A stretch of 64,000 nucleotides of DNA from assembly GCF_023284025.1 (NCBI RefSeq), contig NZ_JAKIKR010000010.1, forward strand, positions 43,409 through 107,408. The letters run 5' to 3'. Position numbers and translations under genes: made by a program. Below the pieces are notes generated by a model. It saw only the letters and a list, made by a program, of their open reading frames with translations, did not search any database and was not told where the DNA came from. Position 1 is the first letter of the stretch, and each line of letters opens with the position of its first letter. This DNA comes from Shewanella abyssi. GTDB taxonomy: Bacteria; Pseudomonadota; Gammaproteobacteria; Enterobacterales; Shewanellaceae. Below, piece after piece: positions 45,701-55,059 of the stretch.

Positions 45701-46099
45701 TTACAGGCTACTCGCAAATGCAGCAAGATTAACCACCACTAAACCCACAATAACCGCCCATGTCATCAATACCCCCCAGAAACGGCCAAAATGATAACCG
45801 CCTTTGCCTTGGGTTAAACCTATGGCATGCATCAAGCGTGATACCAGCCAAAGCGTACCAAAGCTATGCAGTACCGCAGCGCTGGTACCGTTGCTCTCTG
45901 CAACCACAAATAACAACATCGCCATCGCTGCGTTCTCGAGTAAATTTTCATGTACTCGACGCGCTAAGCTTAATGTTTCGTTGCCAGCAGAACCAATGCC
46001 AATTTTATGCACTCTTCTGAGTTTTATCACTCTATAAGCTAACGTAATAATAAGCAGTGCAGTTAGGCTAATATACAGACCTGATATCGCGAGTGGCAT
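45701..46099 (-). CDS. MAPEG family membrane protein
   Basis: A 132-residue inner-membrane protein with four hydrophobic helices. The pattern RRVHENLLENAAMAMLLFVVAE and MHAIGLTQGKGGYHFGRFWGVL is typical of bacterial MAPEG proteins (membrane-associated proteins in eicosanoid and glutathione metabolism). The eukaryotic members use glutathione; whether this one does is not known. Divergent from the ThrE-type exporter. Confidence 0.87.
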   Translation of the reverse strand: MPLAISGLYISLTALLIITLAYRVIKLRRVHKIGIGSAGNETLSLARRVHENLLENAAMAMLLFVVAESNGTSAAVLHSFGTLWLVSRLMHAIGLTQGKGGYHFGRFWGVLMTWAVIVGLVVVNLAAFASSL

Positions 46100-46321
46100 G
46101 GAACATCCTATTTGTGATTGCTATATAAGTGCACAGCATTACAATTTACGAACATGAAGTAAATAAATCACAACTTTTTTTGAACAAATCAGGTAAGATG
46201 CGCTCGTCAATAATATGCCAATAAACAGTGCCGAATAGCAGTGACAAGCAAGCTAAATTAACATCCGTTTATTGATAATAATTAAGCCTTACAACTAAGA
46301 TATAAATAGCGAACAACTATT

Positions 46322-47542
46322 GTGAACAATCAAGAGTTTTTAGAAAAGCGACGTTTTATCATTCGACTCGGTAAAGCACTGCATAAATTTGGTACGCCAG
46401 CCTATCGGCTTGAAGCACATCTACAGGCGGTATCAAAACTGCTCGGCATAGAGGGTTATTTCTTGGTATCGCCAACGGCAATGACTTTCGTACTGCAACA
46501 CGATGAAGATCAAGAGTATAACCACGTGGCACGGGTCAACCCTGGTGAACTCGATTTAGGCTCCTTAGCGCGAACCGACGAACTCGTTGAAGAGCTAATG
46601 TCCGGCAAACGCACATTAACCGAAGCTCTTGAACGGTTAGAGGAAATTTCCAATAAGCCTAACCCTTACGGCACAGGCCTAACGCTATTGGCTTTTGGCA
46701 GCTCAGCAGGTGCCTTTGCCATGTTAATGGGCACCAGTTGGAACGATGTATTTTGGTCGGCGATGTTGGGCTTAATGGTTTATGGCTTGGTCTATCGTGC
46801 TGAGCGCTCTAAGCGTATGGCCGAGATGCTCGAACCCCTAGCCGCGATTTTGTGCGCAATTGCCGCGAGCGGTATTGCACAATTTGACCCCAGTATGAAT
46901 ATTCCGGTGGTGATACTCTCTGGTATCATCATTTTTATTCCAGGTTTAGCGTTAACACTCGGTTTAGCAGAGCTAGCCGCAAGAGATCTAATCTCTGGCA
47001 CAGCAAGGGTGATGGATGCATTCATGCTGCTGTTTAAGCTCTATTTCGGGGTTATCCTAGGTCTGACAATAGGTAAAACACTGTTTGGTGAAACCACCTA
47101 TGTACCACCTGAATCACTGCCTGAATGGGCCATTTGGGCTGCAGTACCGATTCTCTCTATGGCGCTAGTGATTATCTTTAAAGCACGAATGAAAGACTCT
47201 CCTTGGGGGGTCCTTGCGGGTATTGTGGCGTTTTTCTCCGCTATGATCGGCGGCATTTACTTTGGTGAGTCTATTGGTATTTTCTTTGGCGCATTAGCGG
47301 TAGGTGTATATTCAAACCTATATGCTCGCTGGATGAAAGCACCAGCAACTATTGCGCTGTTACAAGGCATCGTCATCTTAGTGCCCGGCAGCAAAACTTA
47401 TATTGGCCTCAATACCTTAATTTTAGGTGAAACCATTTTTAACCAGTCACACCTTGGCACGCAGGTATTTCTTATTTTTATGTCCATTGTTGCAGGGTTG
47501 ATCTTTGCCAATGTGGCCGTGCCTCCACGCCGCACCTTATAA
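46322..47542 (+). CDS. threonine/serine exporter family protein, ThrE-type fusion
   Basis: A 406-residue inner-membrane protein. The N-terminal cytoplasmic part (KRRFIIRLGKALHKFGTPAYRLEAHL, VSPTAMTFVL, LARTDELVEELMSGK) and first five or so membrane helices match the ThrE domain; a second set of helices (WAIWAAVPILSMALVIIF onward) matches the ThrE_2 domain. Both halves are fused in one chain, as in several proteobacteria. The GTG start has no strong ribosome site. Substrate is inferred from the family. Confidence 0.87.
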   Translation: MNNQEFLEKRRFIIRLGKALHKFGTPAYRLEAHLQAVSKLLGIEGYFLVSPTAMTFVLQHDEDQEYNHVARVNPGELDLGSLARTDELVEELMSGKRTLTEALERLEEISNKPNPYGTGLTLLAFGSSAGAFAMLMGTSWNDVFWSAMLGLMVYGLVYRAERSKRMAEMLEPLAAILCAIAASGIAQFDPSMNIPVVILSGIIIFIPGLALTLGLAELAARDLISGTARVMDAFMLLFKLYFGVILGLTIGKTLFGETTYVPPESLPEWAIWAAVPILSMALVIIFKARMKDSPWGVLAGIVAFFSAMIGGIYFGESIGIFFGALAVGVYSNLYARWMKAPATIALLQGIVILVPGSKTYIGLNTLILGETIFNQSHLGTQVFLIFMSIVAGLIFANVAVPPRRTL

Positions 47543-47669
47543 CCGTTTACGAGTTACAAATTAAACATGCGGGCGCCTCAGCGCGCTCGCATCCTCTGCG
47601 TTATATTCAATTCTCCTCAAGTAAAATCATCATCTTATCCTTGACTAACCCCCACGTTCCGTGTGCTAT

Positions 47670-47681
47670 GGTTATGTAACC
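47670..47681. promoter_or_regulatory. dyad GGTTA-TG-TAACC upstream of the BamA-like gene
   Basis: A short perfect dyad about 40 bp before the start codon, in a region otherwise without features. It may be an operator. Confidence 0.25.
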
Positions 47682-47722
47682 CAATTGTAAGTATTGTTAC
47701 TTATTAGGATGCCATCCTGCCT

Positions 47723-49372
47723 ATGACTCGATTTAGCTGTTCGACGTTAGCCTTGTTAACTTGCGCACTAACCAGTGCCGTTAGTGCTGAAGAGATAACG
47801 ACACCAAAAACAGCAGCTAAAACCGAAGATTACCAGCAAAAAAAGCAGATAAAAAACATTGTAATCAAAAGTAATGACATCTTTGATCTGTCTGATCCCG
47901 AGACCTTTTTCATTCATCGCTGGGCTAATTACCTACATATCAATACTCGTGATTCAGTCATTCGTGACAAGCTCAGCTTTAAAGAAAATGAAACTGTAAG
48001 CCAGAAAGATCTCGATGAAGTACAACGAATATTACGGGCAGAACCCTATATTCGTGACGCTAATATTGAGTTTGCTACGCCTGCACCAGATGCCGATCTA
48101 GCCAGTGACGATAGCGAAAACATTTTAGTAGAGACATGGGATAATTGGTCATTACTCCCCACAGTCAGTGTCAGCCGCAGCGGTGGCGAAAGTAAGTACT
48201 CTATCGGCATTAAAGAGGATAACTTGCTCGGGTTAGGGATCCGAACTCGTTTCAAGTACCAATCAAATGCCGACCGTACCGGCTACAAATTTGCGATTGA
48301 AGCCCCGATAAACTTTATTGAGCATGCCACCATAGCGGCTGATTTTTACGATAACAGTGACGGCCAAGCAACCCATCTCTATTTTGAGAAACCTTTCTAT
48401 ACACTCGATGGCAGCTACATGTATTCTGCCGAGTATTTAGATGATCTGCGCGTCGATACCTTAAAGCAAAATGGCCAAGAGTTTAATGAATTTGAACATG
48501 GGGTCACGTACAACAGCGCCCGATACGGCTGGTTATTGAATCGCAGCAGTGATGAACTTTCTCGCATCATAACGGGACTGACACAAGATAAGCATGAGTT
48601 TGATAATATTGCAGAGTACCCAACATCAGAACTGCCTCAAGATCGTGATTTTCTCTACCCTTGGCTAGCCTATCAATACCTGCAAGATGACTTTAAGGTC
48701 CTTAATAACATTCACCTCATTAACGATAACGAGGACTTTAATCTGGGTTGGCAACACTACGTTAAACTAGGGCTTGAAACTCGTGATACCGATGACGACT
48801 CACCCGTTGGCTATCACGTCAATTGGCGATCTAGCCGTGGTTTCCAGGCTGAAGATCATTTGCTGCTGCTGGAGATGGATGGCGAGGGCGTATTTGCCAC
48901 GACTCAAAAAGATTACTATAAGGTCAATGTTGCCGCAGAATACTTCTACCACATCACCCCTAAATGGACCGCTTATTCCAAGCTAAGATTAAGTAGTTCT
49001 CAGAACAATTATATTGATAGGCCTTTCGCGCTTGGCGATGACACCGGGATCCGTGGTTACCCAAACAACTATCAATATGGTGACAATCAATGGGCATTTA
49101 CCGCAGAAGTGCGTAATTACCCTAATATTAACCTTTATCAATTAGCAGAGCTTGGTTGGGCAGTCTATAGCGATGTGGGTCAAGCAACAGGCGGAAACGA
49201 TGCCAACAACGAAGTTGCTGGCGTTATTGGCAGTGTCGGGATTGGCGCTAGGATCTACTCCTCTAAATCAAGCTATGGCAACGTCGCCCATATTGATTTC
49301 AGTGTCCCTTTTACCACGGGTGTCGAAGTGAACAGCTGGGAATGGCGCTTCTTAGTGAAGAATCGATTCTAA
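47723..49372 (+). CDS. BamA/TamA-like outer-membrane protein (POTRA plus D15 barrel)
   Basis: A 549-residue exported protein with a signal peptide (LALLTCALTSAVSAEE). One POTRA-like domain (IKNIVIKSNDIFD ... VSQKDLDEVQRILRAEPYIRDANIEF) is followed by a C-terminal barrel with DDTGIRGYPNNYQYGDNQW, in the position of the conserved RGY/F motif of Omp85 proteins, and ending WEWRFLVKNRF. It is shorter than BamA and has fewer POTRA domains, so it is an accessory Omp85 family member with unknown client. Confidence 0.83.
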   Translation: MTRFSCSTLALLTCALTSAVSAEEITTPKTAAKTEDYQQKKQIKNIVIKSNDIFDLSDPETFFIHRWANYLHINTRDSVIRDKLSFKENETVSQKDLDEVQRILRAEPYIRDANIEFATPAPDADLASDDSENILVETWDNWSLLPTVSVSRSGGESKYSIGIKEDNLLGLGIRTRFKYQSNADRTGYKFAIEAPINFIEHATIAADFYDNSDGQATHLYFEKPFYTLDGSYMYSAEYLDDLRVDTLKQNGQEFNEFEHGVTYNSARYGWLLNRSSDELSRIITGLTQDKHEFDNIAEYPTSELPQDRDFLYPWLAYQYLQDDFKVLNNIHLINDNEDFNLGWQHYVKLGLETRDTDDDSPVGYHVNWRSSRGFQAEDHLLLLEMDGEGVFATTQKDYYKVNVAAEYFYHITPKWTAYSKLRLSSSQNNYIDRPFALGDDTGIRGYPNNYQYGDNQWAFTAEVRNYPNINLYQLAELGWAVYSDVGQATGGNDANNEVAGVIGSVGIGARIYSSKSSYGNVAHIDFSVPFTTGVEVNSWEWRFLVKNRF

Positions 49373-49516
49373 GTGCTGAGATTCTAGTGACGAGCTGCTA
49401 ACGAAACACTGTAAATATCAGCATCATTAATCCCCAACATACTCACCACAATGGTATTGTCAGCTGCTTTCGCCAATGCATTGCCGTCGGCTTTTTTCTG
49501 TCTGTTACAAGTCGTG

Positions 49517-50056
49517 TTAGAACTTATAATCGAGCGTTAAGTACACTTGCTGGCTGTTATCAATAGTGATCCCATGACGTTCGTAATCTTGCTCTAGATA
49601 GCGATAACCGAGATCGGACGAAAAGTGCTCGCTCCATTGATATTGCATACCCACTTGGCCACCCCAGACAGGAGCAGTATCGGCACGTCCAGCAATTTTA
49701 TTATCGTTAACGCCTACAGTAACGCCGGCGAACAAGTTAACGTTCTTATGCACTGGGATGAGATAGTCATATGAGATCAACCAGCTGTATTGCTCCTGCT
49801 TATAATCGCTGCCCGCTTGAGAAAACTCATCTTCCATATAGCCAAAGGTACCTGTGATCCGGTGCTGCTGTTCAATCAACACCCCCACTCGCCCTTGCCA
49901 CGACATGTCTTCAGTATCATGCTGTATCTTGCCATCAACCTTGTCTGTTTGATAACCCGCAGCGGCACCGACAAAGAATTCAACTTCAGCTGCATTAACG
50001 CTACCGACCAGTAACCCTGAACATAGAACACCTGCTAGCATTGTTTTAATTTTCAT
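49517..50056 (-). CDS. small outer-membrane beta-barrel protein
   Basis: A 179-residue exported protein, signal peptide MLAGVLCSGLLVGSVNA-AEV, with alternating strands (SYDYLIPVHKNVNLFAGVTVG, MQYQWSEHFSSDLGYRYLEQDY) and C-terminal Phe in LTLDYKF. It fits the 8-stranded OmpA/OmpX-like barrel type. GAGGTTTGTT before the ATG sets the start; the reading frame extends 47 codons further but that part has no start signal. Function unknown. Confidence 0.8.
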   Translation of the reverse strand: MKIKTMLAGVLCSGLLVGSVNAAEVEFFVGAAAGYQTDKVDGKIQHDTEDMSWQGRVGVLIEQQHRITGTFGYMEDEFSQAGSDYKQEQYSWLISYDYLIPVHKNVNLFAGVTVGVNDNKIAGRADTAPVWGGQVGMQYQWSEHFSSDLGYRYLEQDYERHGITIDNSQQVYLTLDYKF

Positions 50057-50265
50057 AACAAACCTCACTAATGACTTATCTGTTTCTTGTCGTAATCGAC
50101 GTTGAGAACAGATTAACCCTAAGATTAACAATGAAAAAGTGCCTATCGCCAGCCAGTTTGTATTGAATAGCGTGACAGTCAATAAAGCTATCAACATCCA
50201 TTGATGTGCTGTTTTTAATCCTTTAACAAGTAAACTAAGCTAAATTGAACCTACTCTATTGGCTA

Positions 50266-50592
50266 TTAATGACTATGCCCTTGGGACAAATTGATCATTA
50301 TCACGCCAGCAGCCACAAGACCCATACCCACCCAAGTGGTTAAATCCAGATGTTGACGGTAAAATAGCGCGGACAACAAGGTGACAGTGACGATAGCAAG
50401 ACCCGCCCATAGCGCATGTACCACACCGACCGGCATGCCCTTCATCGCTTGGCCTAGAAAGATAAATGCCGTCAAATGTCCCAGTATGACCATTGCAGCT
50501 GGCAACGGCTTGCTAAAGCCATCAGTCGCCTTAAGCGCCACATGAGATAAAGCTTCAGCCATGACACCCAGTAATAGAAAGATCCAACTCAT
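50266..50592 (-). CDS. SMR family small multidrug-type exporter
   Basis: A 108-residue inner-membrane protein with four helices. The membrane-embedded Glu that binds substrate and protons in EmrE is at residue 13 in VMAEALSHVALK, and MKGMPVGVVHALWAGLAIVTVTLLSALFY is a typical SMR stretch. SMR proteins export cationic compounds or guanidinium, or in some cases polyamines. Its promoter belongs to the six-member 69-bp family (50670-50738), which links it to the formaldehyde genes. Confidence 0.87.
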   Translation of the reverse strand: MSWIFLLLGVMAEALSHVALKATDGFSKPLPAAMVILGHLTAFIFLGQAMKGMPVGVVHALWAGLAIVTVTLLSALFYRQHLDLTTWVGMGLVAAGVIMINLSQGHSH

Positions 50593-50669
50593 AATGTAAG
50601 CCTTAAATTTAAAAGTGATCGGCAGGCAAAGCCTGCAACATAGATTGGGATAGTGATTTTACTGCAGCT

Positions 50670-50738
50670 ATTATATTGATAATCAATCAGATGATAATCT
50701 GCTGAAATGGCAAATCACTTTTACTGGAGAGTAATAAA
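50670..50738 (-). promoter_or_regulatory. 69-bp regulon promoter, SMR exporter
   Basis: On the - strand: TTTATTA-N5-CAGTAAAAG-N18-GATTATCAT-N15-TATAAT. The -10 box lies about 78 bp before the start codon. There is no good -35 box; GATTATCAT overlaps its position, as in activator-dependent promoters. Confidence 0.8.
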
Positions 50739-50780
50739 GGAATGTGATCGAACTGAAAAATAAGCCAACTGATCGCAGCG

Positions 50781-51209
50781 TCAATGACGTTGTTTGGGTG
50801 ATACCAGCCAATAAGTTACCCCAAGTGCGATAATGACCGCCGCAGAGGCCCATACATATTCTGGCTCCACCTCTTTAAAGTCTAAGACGATAATTTTTCG
50901 GGAGATCGCCATTAATGCAGTCGCAATCACAATCTGCACATGGATCACCTCCTCTTTAAGGTAGATGGTAATATTTTGGAAAATTTCAATCGCGATGAGC
51001 ACCGCGAGGAAAGAGCCAAAGATAACCAGTATGTCCTTCATATCAATCAAGCCGTATGGCGGCGTCATGATTTCAATAAACAACACCCGTCCCACATCAA
51101 TCACACTCCATAGAATGACCAAGGTCATCAACACGGCTAATATCCGCACCGCATAGTGCACAACTTGGCCCAACATATTAATCAGTGGCTCTTTGTCTAT
51201 TTTTTCCAT
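50781..51209 (-). CDS. psiE: phosphate-starvation-inducible PsiE family protein
   Basis: A 142-residue inner-membrane protein with four hydrophobic segments. The stretch GRVLFIEIMTPPYGLIDMKDILVIFGSFLAVLIAIEIFQNI and VIVATALMAISRKIIVLDF matches PsiE proteins. In E. coli psiE is induced by phosphate starvation and repressed by cAMP-CRP; its function is not known. Here it has its own copy of the 69-bp promoter (51289-51357). Confidence 0.87.
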   Translation of the reverse strand: MEKIDKEPLINMLGQVVHYAVRILAVLMTLVILWSVIDVGRVLFIEIMTPPYGLIDMKDILVIFGSFLAVLIAIEIFQNITIYLKEEVIHVQIVIATALMAISRKIIVLDFKEVEPEYVWASAAVIIALGVTYWLVSPKQRH

Positions 51210-51288
51210 CTAGCGCTCCGGTTTTAATCAGATAAAGCGTTTTAAGTAGTTATTCATACTATTAGACCAACTCCGCTTTGATGGGAGT

Positions 51289-51357
51289 ATTATATTTGTT
51301 TATGCCGAGATGATAATCCACCTGAAATACAATTATCTTTTACCAGATAGAAACAAT
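51289..51357 (-). promoter_or_regulatory. 69-bp regulon promoter, psiE
   Basis: On the - strand: ATTGTTT-N5-TGGTAAAAG-N18-GATTATCAT-N15-TATAAT, with the -10 box about 80 bp before the psiE start. The gap 51210-51538 holds this element and the gfa terminator and nothing else I can see. Confidence 0.85.
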
Positions 51358-51473
51358 TAGTAGCGACGTGATCCCATAAAAGGCCCCATCCACTCAAATG
51401 GTTATAGCTTTCCTATAGATAATGGCAGCCAAAAGTACAATTTTCCGAGAGAGGGTTGCGCGAATATTAGTCA

Positions 51474-51497
51474 TAAAAAAAGCGCCGAAGCGCTTTC
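51474..51497 (-). terminator. gfa intrinsic terminator
   Basis: On the - strand AGCGC-TTCG-GCGCT followed by seven T residues, with a very stable UUCG tetraloop. Confidence 0.9.
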
Positions 51498-51538
51498 TAT
51501 CATGTCCAATAATACTGACATCCATATATCAATCTGTT

Positions 51539-52096
51539 TTAGCCGTTATTGGCAACATGGGCTGCGATAGCATCCATCAAAACAGGGGATAGGCAATCAT
51601 ATGGCGCCAATCCTAAATCGGTTAATGTATTGCGAACATCAGCCATAGCTTCAGGTGCAGTACCTGACTCGATGATTGAAGAGACAAATGCAGCGAATTC
51701 AGGTGCAGACCAACCTTGTTGCTTAGATAGCTCTGTATGGACAAAGTCTAAACCATAGAAGGGGTGGCCAGTGTTTTCGATACGGCCATACATATGAGTA
51801 CCACACTCTTTGCAAGCATGACGCTGAATTGCCGCTGACTCATCAATGATCTGTAATTTATCAGCGTTAGCAGTCACACTAACCATCTCTTTTGCAACCA
51901 CAGCTATCTGAGCAAACAGCGCGCCTTCAGGCTTCCAGCATTTGCTGCAACCACAGACATGGTTATGTGCCGTTTGCGCCGCGACGGTAACTTCTACCGG
52001 GTTATGTGAACACTGGCATTGTAATGAACCTCCAGTAAAACCTTCCGCTGCTGCTGGGATGCCGTTATCGACCTGTGGGTGAATTAATGTTGTCAT
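51539..52096 (-). CDS. gfa: S-(hydroxymethyl)glutathione synthase (Gfa/CENP-V family)
   Basis: A 185-residue zinc protein that in the family's founding member condenses formaldehyde with glutathione, feeding AdhC/FghA. Zinc ligands are visible in [23 protein letters not shown] and [26 protein letters not shown]. It lies 55 bp downstream of a decayed alcohol dehydrogenase and is probably transcribed from the 69-bp promoter at 52419-52487, through that remnant. The enzymatic need for Gfa is debated in the literature, since the reaction also proceeds spontaneously. Confidence 0.87.
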   Translation of the reverse strand: MTTLIHPQVDNGIPAAAEGFTGGSLQCQCSHNPVEVTVAAQTAHNHVCGCSKCWKPEGALFAQIAVVAKEMVSVTANADKLQIIDESAAIQRHACKECGTHMYGRIENTGHPFYGLDFVHTELSKQQGWSAPEFAAFVSSIIESGTAPEAMADVRNTLTDLGLAPYDCLSPVLMDAIAAHVANNG

Positions 52097-52151
52097 AATG
52101 TTTACTCCAAAAATGTGGCTAAGCTCTGTTCAACAAGGCTTAGCCTGCTAC

Positions 52152-52364
52152 TTACATAGCTTGTTTAAAAATATTGATAATCTCTTCAGTGGTGCCTTTT
52201 CTTGGGTTGGTTAAAGAACACGCGTCGTTTAAGGCATTAATCGCCATAAACTCAAGTTTGTCCTCTGTGACGCCAAGATCGGCTAGTTTTCGTGCAGTAC
52301 CACCGGAGGCTGAAAGTCACTCAATTTTGACAATGCCCGCTTCTGCTGCATCGGCAGCGGTCAT
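52152..52364 (-). pseudogene. 3' remnant of an iron-containing alcohol dehydrogenase
   Basis: The last ~70 codons of a group III Fe-ADH remain: RKLADLGVTEDKLEFMAI, NALNDACSLTNPRKGTTEEI and INIFKQAM-stop. An in-frame TGA interrupts it after GIVKIE, and the 5' three quarters, including the metal- and NAD-binding parts, is missing. It lies between the 69-bp promoter and gfa, so an internal deletion kept the promoter and the operon end. Confidence 0.8.
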
Positions 52365-52418
52365 ATTTAACGACTAAAACTTGAGACTGGATGACACCAG
52401 GGTCATTCGATGGCAGTG

Positions 52419-52487
52419 ATTATATTCCTTGCTTAAAAGTTGATAATCCCTATTTTTAGCAAATAACTTTTTACCGTGAGTAACAAT
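52419..52487 (-). promoter_or_regulatory. 69-bp regulon promoter, decayed adh-gfa
   Basis: On the - strand: ATTGTTA-N4-CGGTAAAAAG-N18-GATTATCAA-N15-TATAAT. One base is shifted between the first two boxes, but the total length is unchanged. It faces gfa, and on the other side lies the lysR remnant. Confidence 0.8.
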
Positions 52488-52568
52488 AAATCTAAGCAGA
52501 AGAGCTATTTTAGTGATAGAAAAGCGCGAGCAAAGGCTCAAATAAAATCGGAGGGTGCATTAGAGAGG

Positions 52569-52728
52569 ATTGGACAATTAGCAGACTCAAGCATGATGGC
52601 CAAGAAGTTAAGTACACGAACTCAATCGCCAACCCGAGGAGGGTATTTGGTCTATCTATCCACAAAACCGTCACTTATCACCCAAGGTGAGTATGTTACT
52701 CGACTACCTCAACACAGCCCTCAAATGA
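52569..52728 (+). pseudogene. LysR-type regulator remnant
   Basis: Two fragments of a protein like the LysR regulator at 60050 are visible: IGQLADSSMMAKKLSTRTQ and, in another frame, GIWSIYPQNRHLSPKVSM followed by LLDYLNTALK-stop. The DNA-binding domain and most of the effector domain are gone. Its head-to-head placement with adh-gfa repeats the lysR/dksA-type/adhC layout at 58-61 kb, so this is a decayed second module. Confidence 0.8.
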
Positions 52729-52826
52729 GTATTTAATCTCCCCGCACTGCTCTGCAACAGATTCACACCTCGTCTCTTATAGACAATGAAACGTATATTC
52801 ATACACTTACTATTACCTCCACCTCT

Positions 52827-52895
52827 ATTATTACTGTTTGGTAAAAGTAATTTACCTTTTAGGCTGATTGTTCCAAATACGATGATAACTATAAT
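52827..52895 (+). promoter_or_regulatory. 69-bp regulon promoter, ndh (plus strand)
   Basis: ATTATTA-N5-TGGTAAAAG-N18-GATTGTTCC-N15-TATAAT. This is the only copy on the + strand, and the only one where the third box is weak (5 of 9). The -10 box is about 111 bp before the ndh start. Confidence 0.75.
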
Positions 52896-53005
52896 GAGCC
52901 CCATCTTAAGTCCTGAGGACGAGTGCACCCCTGTCGGAGCGCTCAACTCCTAAGGCAATTGTCAAAAGTATTACAGCACCTATTACGGTGCACAGAGGAA
53001 CTATT

Positions 53006-54214
53006 ATGTCTCGTATTGTTATTGTTGGCGGCGGCGCTGCCGGCCTAGAAATTGCTAGCCTTTTAGGACGTTCAGTCAATCGTCAAGATGAAGTCATACT
53101 CGTCGAAGGTGAAACTCATCACTACTGGAAACCTCGCTTCCATGAGATAGCCGCCGGTACCTTTGATAGTGACCTCGACAGCCTGTGCTATTTCAGTCAT
53201 GGCGCCAAGAATGGCTACATGCATTACCAAGCGTGGATGACCGATATAAAGCGCGAAGATAAGCAGTTAGTGGTCCGTAAACCTAACGGTGAAACAGATG
53301 CTATCGAATATGATTACCTAGTGATTGCTATCGGTGCCATTAGCAACGACTTTGCCACCTTAGGCGTGCAAGAGCACTGCTTGTTCCTCGATACACCAGA
53401 ACAAGCGCGAGATAGCTGGCACCAAATAAGTACCTTGCTACGCTCAGGACAAGAGCGCAGCATTAATATCGTCGGTGCTGGTGCTACCGGGCTTGAACTC
53501 GCAGCTGAATTAGCGAAAGTAAGCGCTAAATTAGCCAAAAACCCTTATGCGGCAAAGCTCAACATTAATCTAATTGAAGCTGCTGATAGAGTGTTACCGA
53601 ACAGCCCGCTTAAAATGTCACAGCAAGCGCAAAAGCGACTCGAAGAGTATCAGGTCAACATCATACTCAATACCCGTATCGCCAGCGTCGAAGCTGCACG
53701 CATGACCACCAGCGATGGCAAAGTATTAGCTGCTGATGTTCAGTTTTGGGCTGCTGGAATTAAAGCACCAGACTGGCTTAAAAACATCGGTGGTCTACAG
53801 AGCAATAATGCTAACCAGCTGATGGTTGAGCAAACACTGGCAACCACTGCGGACTCGTCAATATTCTCCTTAGGTGATTGCGCTGCGATCCCACAAGCTG
53901 ATGGCACTCAAGTACCGCCAAAAGCCCAGGCCGCTAACCGCGCAGCGGTGCACCTAGCAAAGAACTTAGTGGCGCATTTAGAGGGGAAACCGCTAAAACC
54001 TTTCGTCTACAAGGATGGCGGAATGGTGGTTGCCATTGGGCATAACTTTGCCATCAGCACCATGCTGAACGACAGATTAGTGTTAAAAGGCCGACTAGTA
54101 CGCCGCCTGTACGATACGATTTTCCGTCTACATCAAAAAACCGTTAGCGGCCTATTTACCATGTCACGACTGATCATTATCAAACGCTTAAAGTGTATAT
54201 TTAAGCCCGCTTAA
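53006..54214 (+). CDS. ndh: type II NADH dehydrogenase-like FAD oxidoreductase
   Basis: A 402-residue peripheral membrane flavoprotein. The FAD-binding motif IVIVGGGAAGLEIASLLG opens the protein, DYLVIAIGAISNDF follows, the NADH-binding motif is INIVGAGATGLELAAELA, and the second FAD motif is SIFSLGDCAAIPQADG. The C-terminus (LHQKTVSGLFTMSRLIIIKRLK) has the amphipathic stretch used for membrane attachment. NDH-2 enzymes pass electrons from NADH to quinone without pumping protons. An AGAGGAACTATT ribosome site selects the ATG. Confidence 0.88.
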   Translation: MSRIVIVGGGAAGLEIASLLGRSVNRQDEVILVEGETHHYWKPRFHEIAAGTFDSDLDSLCYFSHGAKNGYMHYQAWMTDIKREDKQLVVRKPNGETDAIEYDYLVIAIGAISNDFATLGVQEHCLFLDTPEQARDSWHQISTLLRSGQERSINIVGAGATGLELAAELAKVSAKLAKNPYAAKLNINLIEAADRVLPNSPLKMSQQAQKRLEEYQVNIILNTRIASVEAARMTTSDGKVLAADVQFWAAGIKAPDWLKNIGGLQSNNANQLMVEQTLATTADSSIFSLGDCAAIPQADGTQVPPKAQAANRAAVHLAKNLVAHLEGKPLKPFVYKDGGMVVAIGHNFAISTMLNDRLVLKGRLVRRLYDTIFRLHQKTVSGLFTMSRLIIIKRLKCIFKPA

Positions 54215-54284
54215 CACGGCTTACTCCGCAGGAGGTAGAGGCTCGCCACACTGAAAAGCAATGGCGCCGACTAACCCATGGAAC

Positions 54285-54314
54285 GTGAAAAGGAGGTTAC
54301 CCCTCCTTTTTCAC
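54285..54314 (+). terminator. intrinsic terminator after ndh
   Basis: GTGAAAAGGAGG pairs with CCTCCTTTTTCAC (one extra T), with the T run inside the right arm. Confidence 0.7.
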
Positions 54315-54454
54315 ATTGTATTATTGCCTCTGCAAGTCTCTGTCTATAGCCATAATGGCTGCACTAACCTAACTAGTCCTATCAGTGCATGGACACACTT
54401 AATTTGTTTTGTCGCCGGTAATACTAGCGGTTTGAGCTCCAATCTGATTTAATC

Positions 54455-54946
54455 TTGCTTGCTATATTATCTTTGAGACTAAACAAACTGAGCAGCAAAA
54501 CCATCAAGGTAAGGTTAGCCCTAGCCGCTAACCACCAATCCAGAACCACACTAGTCGTAATGCTAGTGCTGATGGTGTGCCAGTTTTTTGTGATGAGTTC
54601 AGCCTATTCAGTGCAGTATCCCAATGGTAAGCACCCTATGGGCAGCAGTGTGAGCCATCATCATAGTCATGAAAGCCTCCTTGCCTCAAAGGCGCACCAT
54701 CATGGCAGCGATAATGTTTCCGCTTTCAATACTACTGAATCGATTACCGATATTGTTGATCGCAATAGCAGCTTAACGGCTGACAATGGCGAGCACGATC
54801 ATAATAATCATTCACACACACCATCGCACCTGCCACTCGAATCGCGCTTTAATAGCGACTTCTATCAAGCAGGCACCCTAAGCGATGCAGATGTACTGTT
54901 CAGCAACCATAGATACGCACCACCAAACCCACCGCCACACAGCTAA
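54455..54946 (+). CDS. His-rich exported protein, probable metal binder
   Basis: Up to 163 residues; the TTG start is uncertain. A hydrophobic segment (TTLVVMLVLMVCQFFVMSSAYS) acts as signal or anchor. The mature part is rich in His (HHHSHES, AHHHGSD, GEHDHNNHSH), a pattern typical of periplasmic zinc, nickel or copper buffers. It is followed by a HupE/UreJ-like gene and a membrane-anchored protein in the same direction, which supports a metal-uptake or metal-sensing role. No family assignment beyond that. Confidence 0.65.
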   Translation: MLAILSLRLNKLSSKTIKVRLALAANHQSRTTLVVMLVLMVCQFFVMSSAYSVQYPNGKHPMGSSVSHHHSHESLLASKAHHHGSDNVSAFNTTESITDIVDRNSSLTADNGEHDHNNHSHTPSHLPLESRFNSDFYQAGTLSDADVLFSNHRYAPPNPPPHS

Positions 54947-54996
54947 TTACTTTTCAATAACGCGATCCGTTCGCACATTAAAACGTTATAGCGCAT

Positions 54997-55016
54997 CAGT
55001 CATTAATTAATGACTG
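54997..55016. promoter_or_regulatory. 20-bp perfect palindrome before the HupE-like gene
   Basis: CAGTCATTAATTAATGACTG is fully self-complementary, 44 bp before the HupE-like start. It may be an operator for a metal-responsive regulator. Confidence 0.55.
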
Positions 55017-55059
55017 TGCTCGCCGCGTATAACAAAAATAAATAATTGGAGTATCTGTA

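Noticed and set aside
52476..52736. 86-codon frame as a functional small gene
   Set aside because: Part of it is a LysR fragment and the matching continuation is in another frame, so it is a remnant.
52786..52953. 55-codon frame with a hydrophobic start, MKRIFIHLLLPPPLLLLF
   Set aside because: It has no ribosome site and is overlaid by the 69-bp ndh promoter, including its -10 box.
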